Assembly: GCA_028023455.1 (NCBI GenBank)
Contig: JAQFVV010000049.1
Location: forward strand, 5,920,855-5,984,854
DNA: 64,000 nt
Origin: Epiperipatus broadwayi
Taxonomy: Eukaryota; Onychophora; Udeonychophora; Euonychophora; Peripatidae
Direction: 5' to 3'
Part shown: one piece after another, positions 1-10,537 of the stretch
Layout: every line of letters begins with the position of its first letter
Position numbering within the stretch: position 1 is the stretch's first letter
Notes under the pieces: generated by a model
What the model was told of the DNA's origin: nothing
The model's input: the letters and a program-made list of their open reading frames with translations, nothing else
Databases searched by the model: none
Position numbers and translations under genes: made by a program

Positions 1-209
1 AATTGGCTCCCAGTATCCAGCAATGCATCTCCCTTTACTGTATCAATAGTGATCTGTACAATGGGGCATGGCTCAAGTGGGACCCCTGGACTGGTCTCCT
101 CTGCTTCGATAATTCCTGACATTATTAATTCTGGAGTTGTGTCCCTTACAGCATCCCTTGGACTCCGGTAGAAGGAACTGACTAGCGGTGTCCCCTGTAG
201 TTTAACGTT
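1..209 (-). pseudogene. pro: Retropepsin (aspartic protease) start of LTR element pol, partial
   Basis: A frame with no ATG runs open on the minus strand from just after a TAA at 210-212 to the window edge, about 69 codons. It contains the catalytic aspartate motif LLDTGSQ (DTGS at 6-17), preceded by a hydrophobic strand VQITID and a proline-rich stretch, the usual start of a retropepsin fold. The enzyme would cleave the Gag/Pol polyprotein; only the first half including the catalytic Asp is present. Its frame is -1 relative to the upstream gag frame and overlaps it by 28 nt, so expression probably needs ribosomal frameshifting. Seen: motif, frame and overlap. Inferred: function from the family. 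Confidence 0.75.
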
Positions 210-424
210 TTATTCCTATAAGGTTCTTTCACCCATGTCTGATTATTTGATTCCCATCTGGTAGGCCTGGAATATGTTTGGCCATCCATCATCATTGTTT
301 GACACCTTGGGGCTTCAATCCTACGTATTTTCTCTGGTGGCTCTTTTGGACTTGGCATAAAATCAATGGTGGTTAAGAAACCAGCCATATCTTCTATTGT
401 ACGTATTCTGCATCCCATCATCAA
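182..424 (-). pseudogene. gag: Gag C-terminal segment of LTR element
   Basis: An 80-residue frame continues gag after a frame change at about 424-430. Upstream of it the reading switches from the capsid-like frame, which ends in a TGA four bases into this segment. No CCHC zinc knuckle is visible; the segment is basic and rich in Pro, Arg and Asn, typical of a gag tail that binds nucleic acid without a knuckle. There is no convincing own start codon (it begins at a TTG), so I treat it as the same gag gene after an indel and not as a separate protein. It ends at TAG 182-184, overlapping the protease frame. Confidence 0.55.
200..206 (-). promoter_or_regulatory. Candidate -1 ribosomal frameshift heptamer between gag and pro
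   Basis: The minus strand reads GTTAAAC here, split in the gag frame as G TTA AAC. It lies inside the only 28-nt window in which both gag (stop 182-184) and pro (stop 210-212) are open, and pro is in the -1 frame. GUUAAAC is a known slippery heptamer in equine arteritis virus. I could not establish a downstream pseudoknot by eye. Confidence 0.5.
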
Positions 425-987
425 TTGCTGTACCTAGCAGGCATGTTTTGCTGTATAATATGGATCCTCTGAGTGTCAGTAAATGGAAACACAGACAGGG
501 ATCTAAGGGAGGCTATTTGTCTCAAGAAGAATTGAGTGTGGGTTTCCTTCATCACTGATCCATAGGTTTCTTTAAGTATAGAGTGATAGATTCCCTCCTG
601 GTGTTCCTCACTCCAGAATGTCTTCTGTATGGCTTGTGCATATTGCTCAAAGTTCTGGGGTTTTTCACTACAGCAGTCCCACCAAGACTTTGCGTATCCA
701 TGTAAATAATGAATTGCCAATGCTACCTGATCAGCTACTAGGACCTTTTGAAATCTGAAGAGTTCCTTTAAGCTTTCTAAATGTACCTTTGGATTTTCTC
801 CCACTTCTCCCTTAAAAGATTTTACTTGGATAAATTTAGCCAAGCCCATGGGTATATTCATTGATGATGTCACTGATTCATATATAGTTGGTTCTCTATT
901 TTCTAGTGTTAACTCTAAACCACTCCTGCATGGGATGGAACAGTGTTCAGATTCTTTATCCATAATGTTTTCCATGTTGATTTTCAT
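421..987 (-). pseudogene. gag: Gag capsid-like segment of LTR element
   Basis: This 188-residue frame contains a retrotransposon-gag-like helical domain: FKGEVGENPKVHLESLKELF, then a Trp-Trp pair (AKSWWDC) and FEQYAQAIQKTFW, the pattern of Ty3/gypsy capsid domains that assemble the virus-like particle. An ATG exists at 985-987, but the same frame stays open upstream to about 1,010, overlapping the end of the coiled-coil frame, so the simplest reading is one gag gene with a single-base indel near 1,010. It ends at a TGA beside the next frame (182-424), a second frame break. Recognition is by motif pattern only. Confidence 0.65.
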
Positions 988-992
988 CTCCC

Positions 993-2012
993 TTACATTA
1001 GAAGTATCTTTACACTATCTGTAGTCTTACTAATATCTGGTACAATGTTTGTCTTGCCCTGGTTGTAGGTTTGGGAACAAGTAGTTAAGTTACATTCTAC
1101 AATGTCCATTTTTGCTTCCCTTATTTGTGTAATTTCTCTCTTCAATTCCTGGATGTCTTCTGTAATGGCATTTTCTTCTTGGGCAGAAACATGATTTCTA
1201 TAACTCAAGTTTTCTTTTAACTCAGAAATCTCCTCTCTGATCTGTTTCTGTCCCTCTTCGTATTCTTCAATTTTGAGGCAGATATCTTGCCCCATTTTAG
1301 AGACTTTCTCCTCCATAACCATTTCCTGATGCTCGGTCTGCCCTCTAACATCTGTGAGTTGTTCTTTTAGTGATTCTATTTCCTTGTTGGTTTCTTCTCG
1401 GTTTTGATCTATTTTTTTTGTGACCTCTACTTGAACTTCTTCATATTTTTCTTGGCAGCTGATTGACAACTCCTGCCAGCTCCTACACAGCTTTTCTTCA
1501 AGTCGTTGGCCTTGCATTTCCATTTCTCGTCTCACTTCTACTATCCCTTCCTCATACCGTTTGTTTCCCTCTCTAATTTCCTTTCCCAACACCTCAAATC
1601 TCTGCTCCATTTCTAACTTATTTTTTTGATCTCTCTCCTCTAATTTCTGACTATTTACCTCATCTCTCTTTATAAAAATTTGAGTTATCCTCTCCTCTAA
1701 TTTCTGACTATTTACCTCGTCTCTCTTTATAAAAATTTGAGTCATCCTCTCCAACATAAAATTCACATCCCGATTTTTATTTTTGGACTCTTCCACCTGT
1801 TTATGTTCTATTTCATTATTTACTGGTTCTTCTGAGATAATGGCAGCTTCTGTAGGAATTTCCTCATCAGGGCTAAGGCTCACTTCCCCTTCTGTGCTGC
1901 CTCTCTCTTCTGCGATCTTTCTCCCTGACCTTAACGTGATCCCTAAACATTTCCCTCCTATTTCCTTCTGTACTTCTTCCCCTTCACTCATTATTTCTTG
2001 ATCCTCCTCCAT
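993..2012 (-). pseudogene. gag: Gag N-terminal long coiled-coil region of LTR element
   Basis: A 339-residue frame beginning MEEDQEIMSEGEE, highly charged (Glu, Lys, Gln), with heptad-like spacing over about residues 75-310, so it is predicted to be one long coiled coil. A 57-bp direct duplication (about 1,640-1,755) gives two copies of the 19-residue unit TQIFIKRDEVNSQKLEERx. The ATG at 2,010-2,012 is the first in frame and the upstream sequence is AT-rich leader. The frame ends near 1,000 where the capsid-like frame takes over. A coiled-coil N-terminus of this length is unusual for gag and presumably drives oligomerisation (inference). It could alternatively be a separate accessory ORF. Confidence 0.6.
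1640..1755. repeat. 57-bp tandem duplication inside the gag coiled coil
   Basis: Two nearly identical copies in frame, differing at a few bases, so the duplication lengthens the coiled coil by 19 residues without breaking the heptads badly. Confidence 0.85.
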
Positions 2013-2875
2013 ATTATTATTATTATTTTTTTCTTATTAAACTAGATCTCAAAACAATACTGATTAATTTACTAAAAAAACTTTATTGAATATACGGCTG
2101 ATGGCTAAACTCCGTGAATGAAAGTGACTGGTTCACTTCCCATCCTGTTATGATGCCTAACTCTACTATGATGCCTAACTTTATACCGCTATTATTTTTA
2201 TTTTGCAAGACCCGCCCATTATTTCATAACTTTAATAAATACAATTATAAAAAAAAATAATAAAAGTTGACTCACCCTCGGTTTCTTCCAGCTGCTTTAA
2301 AATTTAATTTTAAATTAGTTCATGATTGTAACAATATTTTGTTTTATACGTCTGTGCCAGTTTCAAATGGTAAAATTTATATTTGACCCACTTTCCAATT
2401 TCATTCTCATTCTTATTCAATCCAATTCACAAAGTATGATTTACATTTAAAAAAAACAAACGGTTTTTTCCTTCCTTTTAAATTACAATGTTTTCCTTCA
2501 CTACCCCTGATGACAAATTTATATGAGGATGACCTATAGCTTATTTAAATCATCCTCGGGCGCCAGTCACCAGTGAGCAAGAAGCTTAACAAAATTAAAC
2601 TCAAAATTTACCAAAAGTCATTTGAAAAAAAAAAATTTTTTTTTTTTTTATTATGCATTAACAGAAAAAGTTATATATATAGTTTTTTTAATGTTCAATT
2701 TTTAGGGACGGAGAATAATTAGTCTCCTATTTGAGCAAGCAGTAAGAAAAAATGAATGCTATACTGTTGATTTTGATCAAAAACTCTAACGTTTGGATAA
2801 TCAGGAAAAAAAAAATTATATAATATATCATTAAATTCCTTTATCATTGGTTCAGGGTCGTGGCATTGATCAAAA
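2013..2875 (-). other. Untranslated leader of LTR element
   Basis: About 860 nt of AT-rich sequence with no open frame between the primer-binding site and gag. It presumably holds packaging and dimerisation signals. A second, weaker PBS-like string (TGGCGCCCGA, minus strand, about 2,559-2,568) occurs inside it. Confidence 0.45.
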
Positions 2876-2893
2876 GCCCCACATTGGGCGCCA
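2876..2893 (-). other. Primer-binding site complementary to tRNA-Lys 3' end
   Basis: The minus strand reads TGGCGCCCAATGTGGGGC, which differs at one position from the classical tRNA-Lys(1,2) PBS used by several retroviruses and LTR elements. It starts with TGG, complementary to the tRNA CCA end, and sets the LTR boundary at about 2,894. Confidence 0.75.
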
Positions 2894-3390
2894 TAATCGG
2901 GGGAAAAAAATCTATGTACCGGTCAAGCTAGCACATTCGCGCAACAGAATCCAGAGTCCAAGCAAAGATACCAAGCCCGACCAGTATGAGATGGTTAGAT
3001 CTCGAGACTGACCGCACTTCAACTCCTTCACCTGTGCTCCAAGACTCACGACCCTACGGATGACCACCTTGAAGATACATATAGATATTATTTTAACCGC
3101 GAGCTGACATAGGTCAGGGAGAAACAATGAGACTCATAACAAAGAATGGAATTTATCAACTATATATATTTAAAACTAATTAATGCATAGGAAATCACAT
3201 ATATAATATAAAGAATTTTGAACTGGATTGAAATAAAATAAGATCGAGAGCAGAGTAATTTATTAAATTGTATGTTTATTTTTGCAGATTAAATTTGACA
3301 ATTTTTATATATATTATTCTTGCATTTTACAATTAAAATGCGCGTAGCATCTAACATTTTTGGAGAGCGCTTTAACATTCTCTCCTTACA
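2894..3390 (-). repeat. Probable 5' LTR (outer boundary uncertain)
   Basis: The LTR must begin immediately outside the PBS at 2,894. A plausible outer end is 3,390, where the minus strand starts TGTAAGGAGAG followed by an imperfect hairpin (GGAGAG...CTCTCC). The inner end reads ...CCGATTA and not the usual CA, so the edges are not proven. The first 240 bases are GC-richer than the surroundings, as expected for an R-U5 region. The partner LTR is outside the window. Confidence 0.4.
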
Positions 3391-6263
3391 ATTAAAATTA
3401 TTTTACATTTGTTATGCTATTTGATGAAATTAAATATTGTTTTCATCATTTGCTTTATTATCTTATTGATCAGTCACCGCATTGTAGCTATGGAGCAGAT
3501 TATGCTAATCCCTCTTAGTTCATGGTTTTCAGCTAAGTAATCAGACGAAGCCTTGTTTTCACATATATGTGAAACATTTAAAGTCAAATTTATCCATAAC
3601 ATTATTATTTCAAACTATTGTACATGAGACCGAAACTAGCTCTTGAATATGTCAGACAATGGCTGAAACTTCATTTAAGGGAGGAAGAGTTGGCAACAAA
3701 AGAACCAATGCGCTATAGCGCTGGTAAACAGTTATAATAAATGTTGCTCTGCGGATGGATTAATATTTAGGGTTTTGTGATCAACACCGGGGCCCTATGA
3801 CCGATCGCCATGCTGCTAATGAGGGTTGGGGTAGCTAACACTATTGCCTGGAATTTGATGTCAGGTCTTATTTGTGTGCGACCCAAGGAGTGTAAGAGGG
3901 ATGGCCGTTCCGAGTCCCATCTTAAAGAAAAATGCAACATAACGAGAAAGTTTAAATGTATAATAAAATTATCACATCCGCCAAGCGAAAGAGTTGAAAT
4001 AATTTAATATTTAGCCACGAGAACGATAGCTAATCAGTGTAATCATTAGCGCCAACTCTAATATAGCATTTTAATAATCATATGCTATGCGTGGGCGTAC
4101 TTTTAAATATTCTTTGCTTTCTAGTTTCAATCTCAAATAACACATTTGATTACGTGATTAATAAAAAAAAAAGGGGGGGAAAAGTATATTTGGAGGGCTT
4201 TTACAAAATGAAATAAATAACAAATATACTTATTCAAGGCTTGGACATTGCTTAGTGAAAATTAAATTGAAATTTACTTTGGGTTAAAACAAGATTCCCA
4301 TTTTAAAATTGCCAACAAATAATTAAATAATCAAGGTCAAAATAATAATCAGCACATAGCCAATTCTTGACAGTTATTTAAGAGGGTTTCAAAACAGCGT
4401 GCATTAAGCTACGATAAATAATTATCAAATGAAGAGGGGTCATTCTCTCTTCTCTTTATTATTAATATTGAATGTTCGCTGTTTCGAGGCATTAGTATAT
4501 AATTTATATTTTAAAATAAAAAAAAATAAAGAAACCATAGTCACAACTGCAGTGAGAAAATTGAAAATAAAATTATTAAAATCATTTAGTTAGGAAACAT
4601 TAGAAAGTAGGTCAGAATTATATATAAAAAATAATTAAATTTAAGAATAAAATTTTACATTTAGCAATTTACTTGAATTCAAGATTTTAGAATTAAAATA
4701 AATTTTATAAGTCTAGACTTAAAGAAAAATTAATATATTGAACTGCAGTTAGAAATGGTAATGTTACCGGTCATCTTGTAGTACTTGAACTGGAGTTATG
4801 GGAGTCTTTGTGGCGGCTTGTGGCATCATCTTCTTCCCACGGTTAGAGCAGAGATGTTATGGCGGCATACTGGTGATGGTGGTTTTTGGATGGAAGTAAA
4901 GGCCCGTCGCCTTCACTCTGGAGCTTAGCCAAGGCTGCCTGTTTTAGCCTGACATTTTCTCTCGAACAGATATAAAAATTATTGACTTAACTGGATGTCA
5001 AAATGTTCACGATTGCTTTTGGTTCAGGATACATGCTGGATTCAAAAGCTTAAAGATGATCAAAGAAGGCAAAAATTCACAGATGTAGCATTTAAGCTGT
5101 AAAGATTTCAAAAATTCAAAGCTGTCAAGGTTTCAAAAAAGTAAAGATCTAAGATGGCTCCTCCACTTTACATGGCCTTTTTTAAAAATGATCGCCTTAT
5201 CAGCCCACACACCTTGGAATTTCATCTCCATCAAGATTACAAAATTTTTAATTTGCTTATGTAATTAGTGGTTGATTTCAAACATGCTGACATTCCTTTT
5301 AGGTGTTATAACTTTTCTCTGATTATCAAATTTTTAATTAAATCGAATTTTAATCAGTTTAATCCGATATTAGATTTTATTTTTAATTAGTCAGGAATTT
5401 TGTTCTGATTTTATAATTTATGTGTAAAATCCCTGCTGTAAACATATTTTTAATTAGCGAGGTCTCCAAAATAATTTAGAATCAATTAGCTAGATTATTT
5501 TAAAATTGGCTTTTTTTTTTAGAAACCTAAGGCAGGTGTGGCAGATACTGATACAATTGTTTACAGCAAAAACTTTACTAAACTTTTAATTCTACGAAAA
5601 TACTTTTATTTTTAGAAAAAAAATCTTTTTTCTTTTTAAAAAGAAACTTGTCAGTGCATTTGCAATCAATCGCCCTTTCAATGTGTTTTTACATTAAATT
5701 GGTTTATAATAAAAATGAAACTTAAAATTTAATAAATATTTTAATCACGCCACTATGCTATATATATTCAATATAGGTGGATTATATTCCCACATACGAA
5801 TTTAAGTAATAAATTAATAAATTGACGCTACATTATTACTGTACTAAAAATAGTTTAAAAATATTACGCGATAAAATTATACACTATAACTCTGGCAATA
5901 CTATTCAATTATAGCGTTCTATTGGCAATGACATTTCAGTTTAACTTTCTGCATATTAGTTCATTGCATAAGAATGATTAAAATAACTAAAAAATTGAGT
6001 AATATGATCTGATGATAACATTTGACCATAAAAATGTTTTTACATCACCATCACATGCATTATTCATTAGTTTGTGCATGTATCTTGATACATTCATTCT
6101 TTTTGTTATCTTCTTCAGGGTTATTCACTAATTAATATTTATTCATTTTCAATGATTATATTGAATTACTGATTTGTTCTTTTAAATTTTCAGTGTTTCA
6201 TAATCAATATTTTTCTTTCAGTATTCATATAATAGAAATATAGATTTATTTTAAATAAAAATA
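3391..6263. other. No gene seen; two CpG-richer patches
   Basis: Mostly anonymous AT-rich DNA. About 3,650-4,040 and 4,740-5,230 are GC- and CpG-richer than the surroundings, with only short open frames (for example 65 codons at 3,810-4,007 plus) that resemble nothing I recognise. They could be regulatory DNA, old LTR sequence or untranslated exons. Confidence 0.4.
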
Positions 6264-6278
6264 TTAACCTACTGTATG
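6264..6278. repeat. Target-site duplication of P1 element, left
   Basis: TTAACCTACTGTATG, identical to 7,002-7,016. Confidence 0.85.
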
Positions 6279-7001
6279 TATAGGGGATTTGAACTCAGAT
6301 TTTCAAGCACCCTTCAACTATCCACACTATCTCATACAACCGATACACATGACCACACACATGTAGAAAAGATAAATAATCACCAATATATGTATTTCAT
6401 GCTAAACCAATACTCATCAGTTGGTCCAGATTATATGAGATAGTGTGGATAATTGAAGAGTGCTTAAAAATCTGAGTTCAAATCTCCTATACTTACAATT
6501 AAGCTCCCAGGTTTGTGAAGAGTGTCTGGTTTCAAATATTTACATATCAAGCTTGTATCCTGTCCATCCCTCTTGGATATGGTCCTATACATGAGGGGTC
6601 AGGGTGACTTCAGGTCAACATGGGCATGGCAATAATATTAGCACCAGCATGGGATTTGAGTTTTCATCATCAGATTTTCAATGATATGGATGGCTGAAAA
6701 GTTGGAGATTGGAGTGGATTGAAGCCTGTCCATTAAAGTATGAAGATTTGCTACCTTAATATAAACTGAACACTGATTGTATATGTGTGTGAGAGATGAT
6801 AATCTGGACCAACTGATGAGTGCTGGTTTAGCATGAAATACATATATTGGTGATTATTTATCTTTTCTACATGTGTGTGGTCATGTGTATGATTGTATGA
6901 GATAGTGTGGATAGTTGAAGGGTGCTTGAAAATCTGAGTTCAACTCCACTATACTTACAATTATGCTCCCAGGTTTGTGAAGAGTGCCTGGTTTCAAATA
7001 T
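6279..7001. mobile_element. Palindromic retroposon, family P1, with 15-bp target duplication
   Basis: The element is bounded by a perfect 15-bp direct repeat, TTAACCTACTGTATG, at 6,264-6,278 and 7,002-7,016. A left arm of about 155 bp (6,281-6,440) recurs in inverted orientation at about 6,795-6,955. Immediately after the left arm, 6,435-6,535 is a direct copy of the right end (6,897-7,000). The right arm contains tRNA-like A-box (about 6,897-6,917) and B-box (GAGTTCAACTCC, about 6,936) sequences reading outward. There is no ORF. A 15-bp target duplication points to target-primed reverse transcription, not a DNA transposon. Related copies lie at 37.9-39.5 kb and 46.2-47.3 kb. Confidence 0.75.
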
Positions 7002-7016
7002 TTAACCTACTGTATG
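7002..7016. repeat. Target-site duplication of P1 element, right
   Basis: TTAACCTACTGTATG, identical to 6,264-6,278. Confidence 0.85.
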
Positions 7017-9146
7017 GAAAAAATATGTGGCCAGTTAAAATGTATTAGCTTGATGAACTGTAGATATATCTTTTTAATTATTTTCTCTTGATGTCACATA
7101 TATGCGATTTTGTTCACCAAACAACTCATGCTTTACATATATTTCAATACTGAATGAGGCTTCTTTATAGCCCAGGAATGTATGCTTAAAACAGGGCAAT
7201 TTTTGTTAATAATAATTCTTTGCATTCTGATTTAAAGTCATCTATTTTTAAACTCAATGAATTGCTAAAAAGTCAGTATCCTTTGAGTGATTTCAGATGT
7301 TTTTCTTTACCAATAAAAGCTAGGATTCAAAATAAAAACTAACGCACTTAGGTACCTCGTGGTCATTTTTATTTCTTTATATAAGTTAAATGTATAGCCT
7401 GAAAAATATTTTGCAAGAAACTAAGAATGACACCAGAATTATTTCAATATATTTTAAATAACTGTTTTATTCTAAGTGTAGAATGCCTATATCACTTTTA
7501 AGTCTAGCTTTGAATTCTAGTCCCTATCAGTGAAGGCAAAAGTCAAAAATTAGTTGGATCATCTAATGGTCATTAATTATTCAAAAATAATGTAGATGAA
7601 TCTAAAGAAAACTTTTCATAGAAGCATTGATATTGCTAATACTAATAAGACAAAATTGTAATCAAGCGTAATCTTAAAAATATGTAAATTATTTATAAAT
7701 TAAAATAAGATTTATGCTATTAAATATTTTTATATATAATATTGATAGAATGTGATCTAAAATTTTTTATAATTGACCTAAGCAGTTTAGTGCAAAAATA
7801 AAATAATGAATTTGACAGCTGCAGGTTCCCAGGTGAAACTAACCTTAAACTATTAAACTTTAGTGTTGACTTTCATATGATCTTCTGAGCAACTAATTAT
7901 TTGGAATTATTTAACTTTGTAATAATTCTACAATTCCTAGAGAATTTTATCCAGTGATGGAGTTAAGGGCAAAAAAAGTTAGTTTTTGTACTTCTATATT
8001 ATTTTCCATCTTAATAAAGTAAACAAATCTTTCAGGGTCGTCAAGTAGAACTGCTGATTTTAAATGGTATATCACCTCCAGATGACTTCATAATTAGTTT
8101 TTATCTTATTATAAATTTGGTACATAGAAATATTTATCAGAAAACTATGTATGCATTTTTGGTCACATAAAATATTTTTTTCATTACCTAATATACCACC
8201 TTTACATTCAGTGCCTAAAAATTATGAATTCTTACTAAACTATAACAAATATTCATAATATTTACAATTTATATAAACATTCAATGTAGTTATGCTAGTA
8301 TTGGTGTTCATGATATGATTAAAGTGTGTTGAATATTCATGAATTTATTTGAAGTAGCTCATCTTTTATAACATATTATGTTATTTATATTTTTGTATTG
8401 ATATACTTATCTTTATATAATTTATCACAGTAGTAAAGAGAGGAATTTAAGAAATAAAGATTTCTAAGCCTGAACAGCCTGCCATTTTCCAAGCTACTAA
8501 CCATAAATTATAGTTAAGCTCATTCTGTATATTGTAATGGCAATGTGGTAGTTTGAAAGATAAAGTCTCCTGGATTAAAAATCTATCTGTCATTTTGATG
8601 CTTAAATATCAGTGACATTTTAAGAAATAATTATTCAGTTATTTTCGACCTGTATAGTTTAGCAGAATGAAAGATAGTATGATAGTTTTAATTTTTTTTA
8701 ACTTCTGGATTGAAGTAGCACATAATCTGTCATATGTACACTGTAACTTTGGTTCTTACAATAATCAAAGTTACTTTTACACCCACAACCATTATCTCTA
8801 AGAAATCCAGCCTATGTACAACTTTCTTAGTCTTTTAACATGCATATGATTAAAACACATTTTACTTGATTATTGGTCCATCATGGATTCTACTGTTAGA
8901 GTTACACAGTTAACCTCTATTTTGATTTAACCACTTCTACATTATTTATTTACTACCAAATAAATTATTGAGCTCCTTTTTTTATTTTTAGATTTTTATC
9001 AGAGTTAATAATTTTCACATTTTATGCAATCTCTTTAGCTATACAAGCAGGTATATTTGTTTTAAGATTAATAAAAATTTCCACATACTATCTCTATTTT
9101 AAAAAATTCTCTCATTGTTTTTTTTTTTTTCATTTTCTATTTCTTT
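7017..9146. other. No gene seen
   Basis: AT-rich anonymous sequence; no open frame, tRNA-like module or long repeat that I can support. Confidence 0.5.
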
Positions 9147-9361
9147 AACATCTAGTTATTCATTGTATTTATATAATGGACTATTTCCATCATCTAATAT
9201 TAATTATTAAATGTTTTGTTAAAAAATTTTATCTTGATTTAAATTTTCAAATTACATTCAACTGTTAGTAATAGTACACAAGTTAGCATACGCACATTTC
9301 AAGAAATATAATTCTCCTCTCTTCTTCAGGAGTTCCTGGCCTTCCCAGTGACAGTTCTAGC

Positions 9362-9440
9362 ATGGAAATCAAATCTGGACCTTTAGATTTTTGAATATTG
9401 AGTTTTAAGGCAATGCTCTAATTAACTGAATGATCCTGCC
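9362..9440 (-). other. tRNA-derived (SINE-like) module, left arm of P2
   Basis: Inverted counterpart of the right-arm module, with diverged A- and B-box sequences (B-like GATTTGATTTCC near 9,364-9,375; A-like near 9,413-9,434). Confidence 0.5.
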
Positions 9441-9576
9441 CAAGGTATCAGATAAATAACCCCATAAACGAATCTAGTGTGATTATACATAATGTATGGA
9501 AACCACTAGTTAACCTTGCTCTTAAGAAAAAGTGGACCTCATAAATAAGTACATGAAATTTCTAGTGTTGCTTTTG

Positions 9577-9660
9577 GCAGGATGGCTCAATTGGTTAGAG
9601 AATTGCTTTAAAATTTAGTATTCAAGAATCCAGGTTTGATTTTCAAGCTAGTACGGTCAC
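9577..9660 (+). other. tRNA-derived (SINE-like) module, right arm of P2
   Basis: A-box-like TGGCTCAATTGGTTAGAG at 9,583-9,600 and B-box-like GGTTTGATTTT at about 9,633 have tRNA-like spacing. The anticodon arm is degenerate, so this is not a functional tRNA gene. Confidence 0.55.
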
Positions 9661-10339
9661 TAGTCAGTTTAGCAACATGAAGTATCTCATAAAACATTGT
9701 GCATATACTAACCTGTGTGCTATTACTAACAGTTTAGTGTGTTTGTAATATTCAGTTAAAGTTAAATTTTTCTAAAGACATTCACTACTCATATTAGATG
9801 ATGGAAATAGTCCAATATATAAATACACTAAAATACATCACAACCCTTCACTAAAACATCTTGTTACTAAGGATAGTACAATTGCTAGTGATATATGTCA
9901 GGTAGATTTATTATCAATGACCTAGAAGAGAGCATATGATTTTCCAGGTTTACTTATATGCTTTTAAGAGCATCTATTACAAATTTGATTAATTAACTTT
10001 GTATTTGAACCTAAATTGTTATTGACTCAGCCTATATTTATAATGAAGCATTGTTAATAAATTAATTTAAATCAATAACTTGAAAAGAGACAAATTATTT
10101 ATTAATTACTTCTTCAAGTATTAAACACCTTGTTTTGCTGGATGTTTAGAATAAGTAATAGACAAAACTAATACATTAATAGTGATTGTAAATATTGCTA
10201 ATAATCATTATAAAATACTGAAAAACTTCCAATTAATTCTATAAATATTTTCAATCGGAAATCTTAAATTTGTTTGCTGTTGAAAATGGCAATGGTTATT
10301 AGAAATATTTATTATCAGCATCCATGTTTTATTAATATA

Positions 10340-10449
10340 GGTGTATATATATATAAATGAAATATTATCCGGATACATCCATGTATAATTAATTCTTTAA
10401 TATATATATACCAATGTTTCGGTCAGGTCATATTGGTCCATAAGTGGGT
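10340..10449 (+). repeat. Half copy of the 15.6-kb palindrome family (P3)
   Basis: The order of AT-repeat, GGATACATCC, a TA-rich spacer, then CAATGTTTCGG...CATAAGTGGGTAATAAA matches the left arm of the palindrome at about 15,640-15,725. It ends at the (AAT)n tract preceding the LINE fragment. Confidence 0.5.
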
Positions 10450-10453
10450 AATA

Positions 10454-10527
<74 letters not shown>

Positions 10528-10537
10528 CAACAACAAC
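10450..10537. repeat. (AAT)n then (AAC)n microsatellite at the LINE 5' truncation point
   Basis: About 24 AAT units followed by five AAC units, immediately before the LINE coding sequence. Confidence 0.9.

Larger units (their letters stand above)
1..3390 (-). mobile_element. LTR retrotransposon, 5' portion (window edge cuts it)
   Basis: Read on the minus strand the order is probable LTR, an 18-nt tRNA-Lys primer-binding site, a long leader of about 860 nt, a gag region in three frames, and the start of an aspartic protease at the window edge. That order is diagnostic of an LTR retrotransposon. Reverse transcriptase, integrase and the second LTR would lie outside the window, so the clade is not proven; the gag capsid segment and the gag/pro overlap fit Ty3/gypsy-like or retrovirus-like elements. 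Frame breaks near 1,010 and 430 suggest an inactive copy. Confidence 0.8.
9161..9854. mobile_element. Palindromic element P2 with tRNA-like modules in both arms
   Basis: Arms of roughly 280-300 bp are inverted copies: 9,164-9,435 matches 9,575-9,830 on the other strand. Each arm contains one tRNA-like module reading outward. Imperfect 14-bp direct repeats flank it (AACATCTAGTTATT at 9,147-9,160; AACATCTTGTTACT at 9,855-9,868; 12 of 14 match), which I take as a diverged target duplication. No ORF. Best read as a head-to-head dimer of a tRNA-derived SINE. Confidence 0.6.

Noticed and set aside
1783-2001. Plus-strand frame opposite gag (also 57,207-57,422 and 55,720-55,998)
   Set aside because: Shadow frames opposite the coding strand of retroelement genes.
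2559-2568. Second primer-binding-site-like string (TGGCGCCCGA, minus strand)
   Set aside because: Only the first ten bases match a tRNA-Lys-type PBS, while 2,876-2,893 matches over 17 of 18.
3810-4007. 65-codon plus frame in a GC-richer patch
   Set aside because: No motif, no splice or promoter context; length expected by chance.
6279-7001. Calling P1, P5, P11 ordinary MITEs because of their inverted repeats
   Set aside because: Their flanking duplications are 13-15 bp and internal signals face outward, which fits retroposition better.
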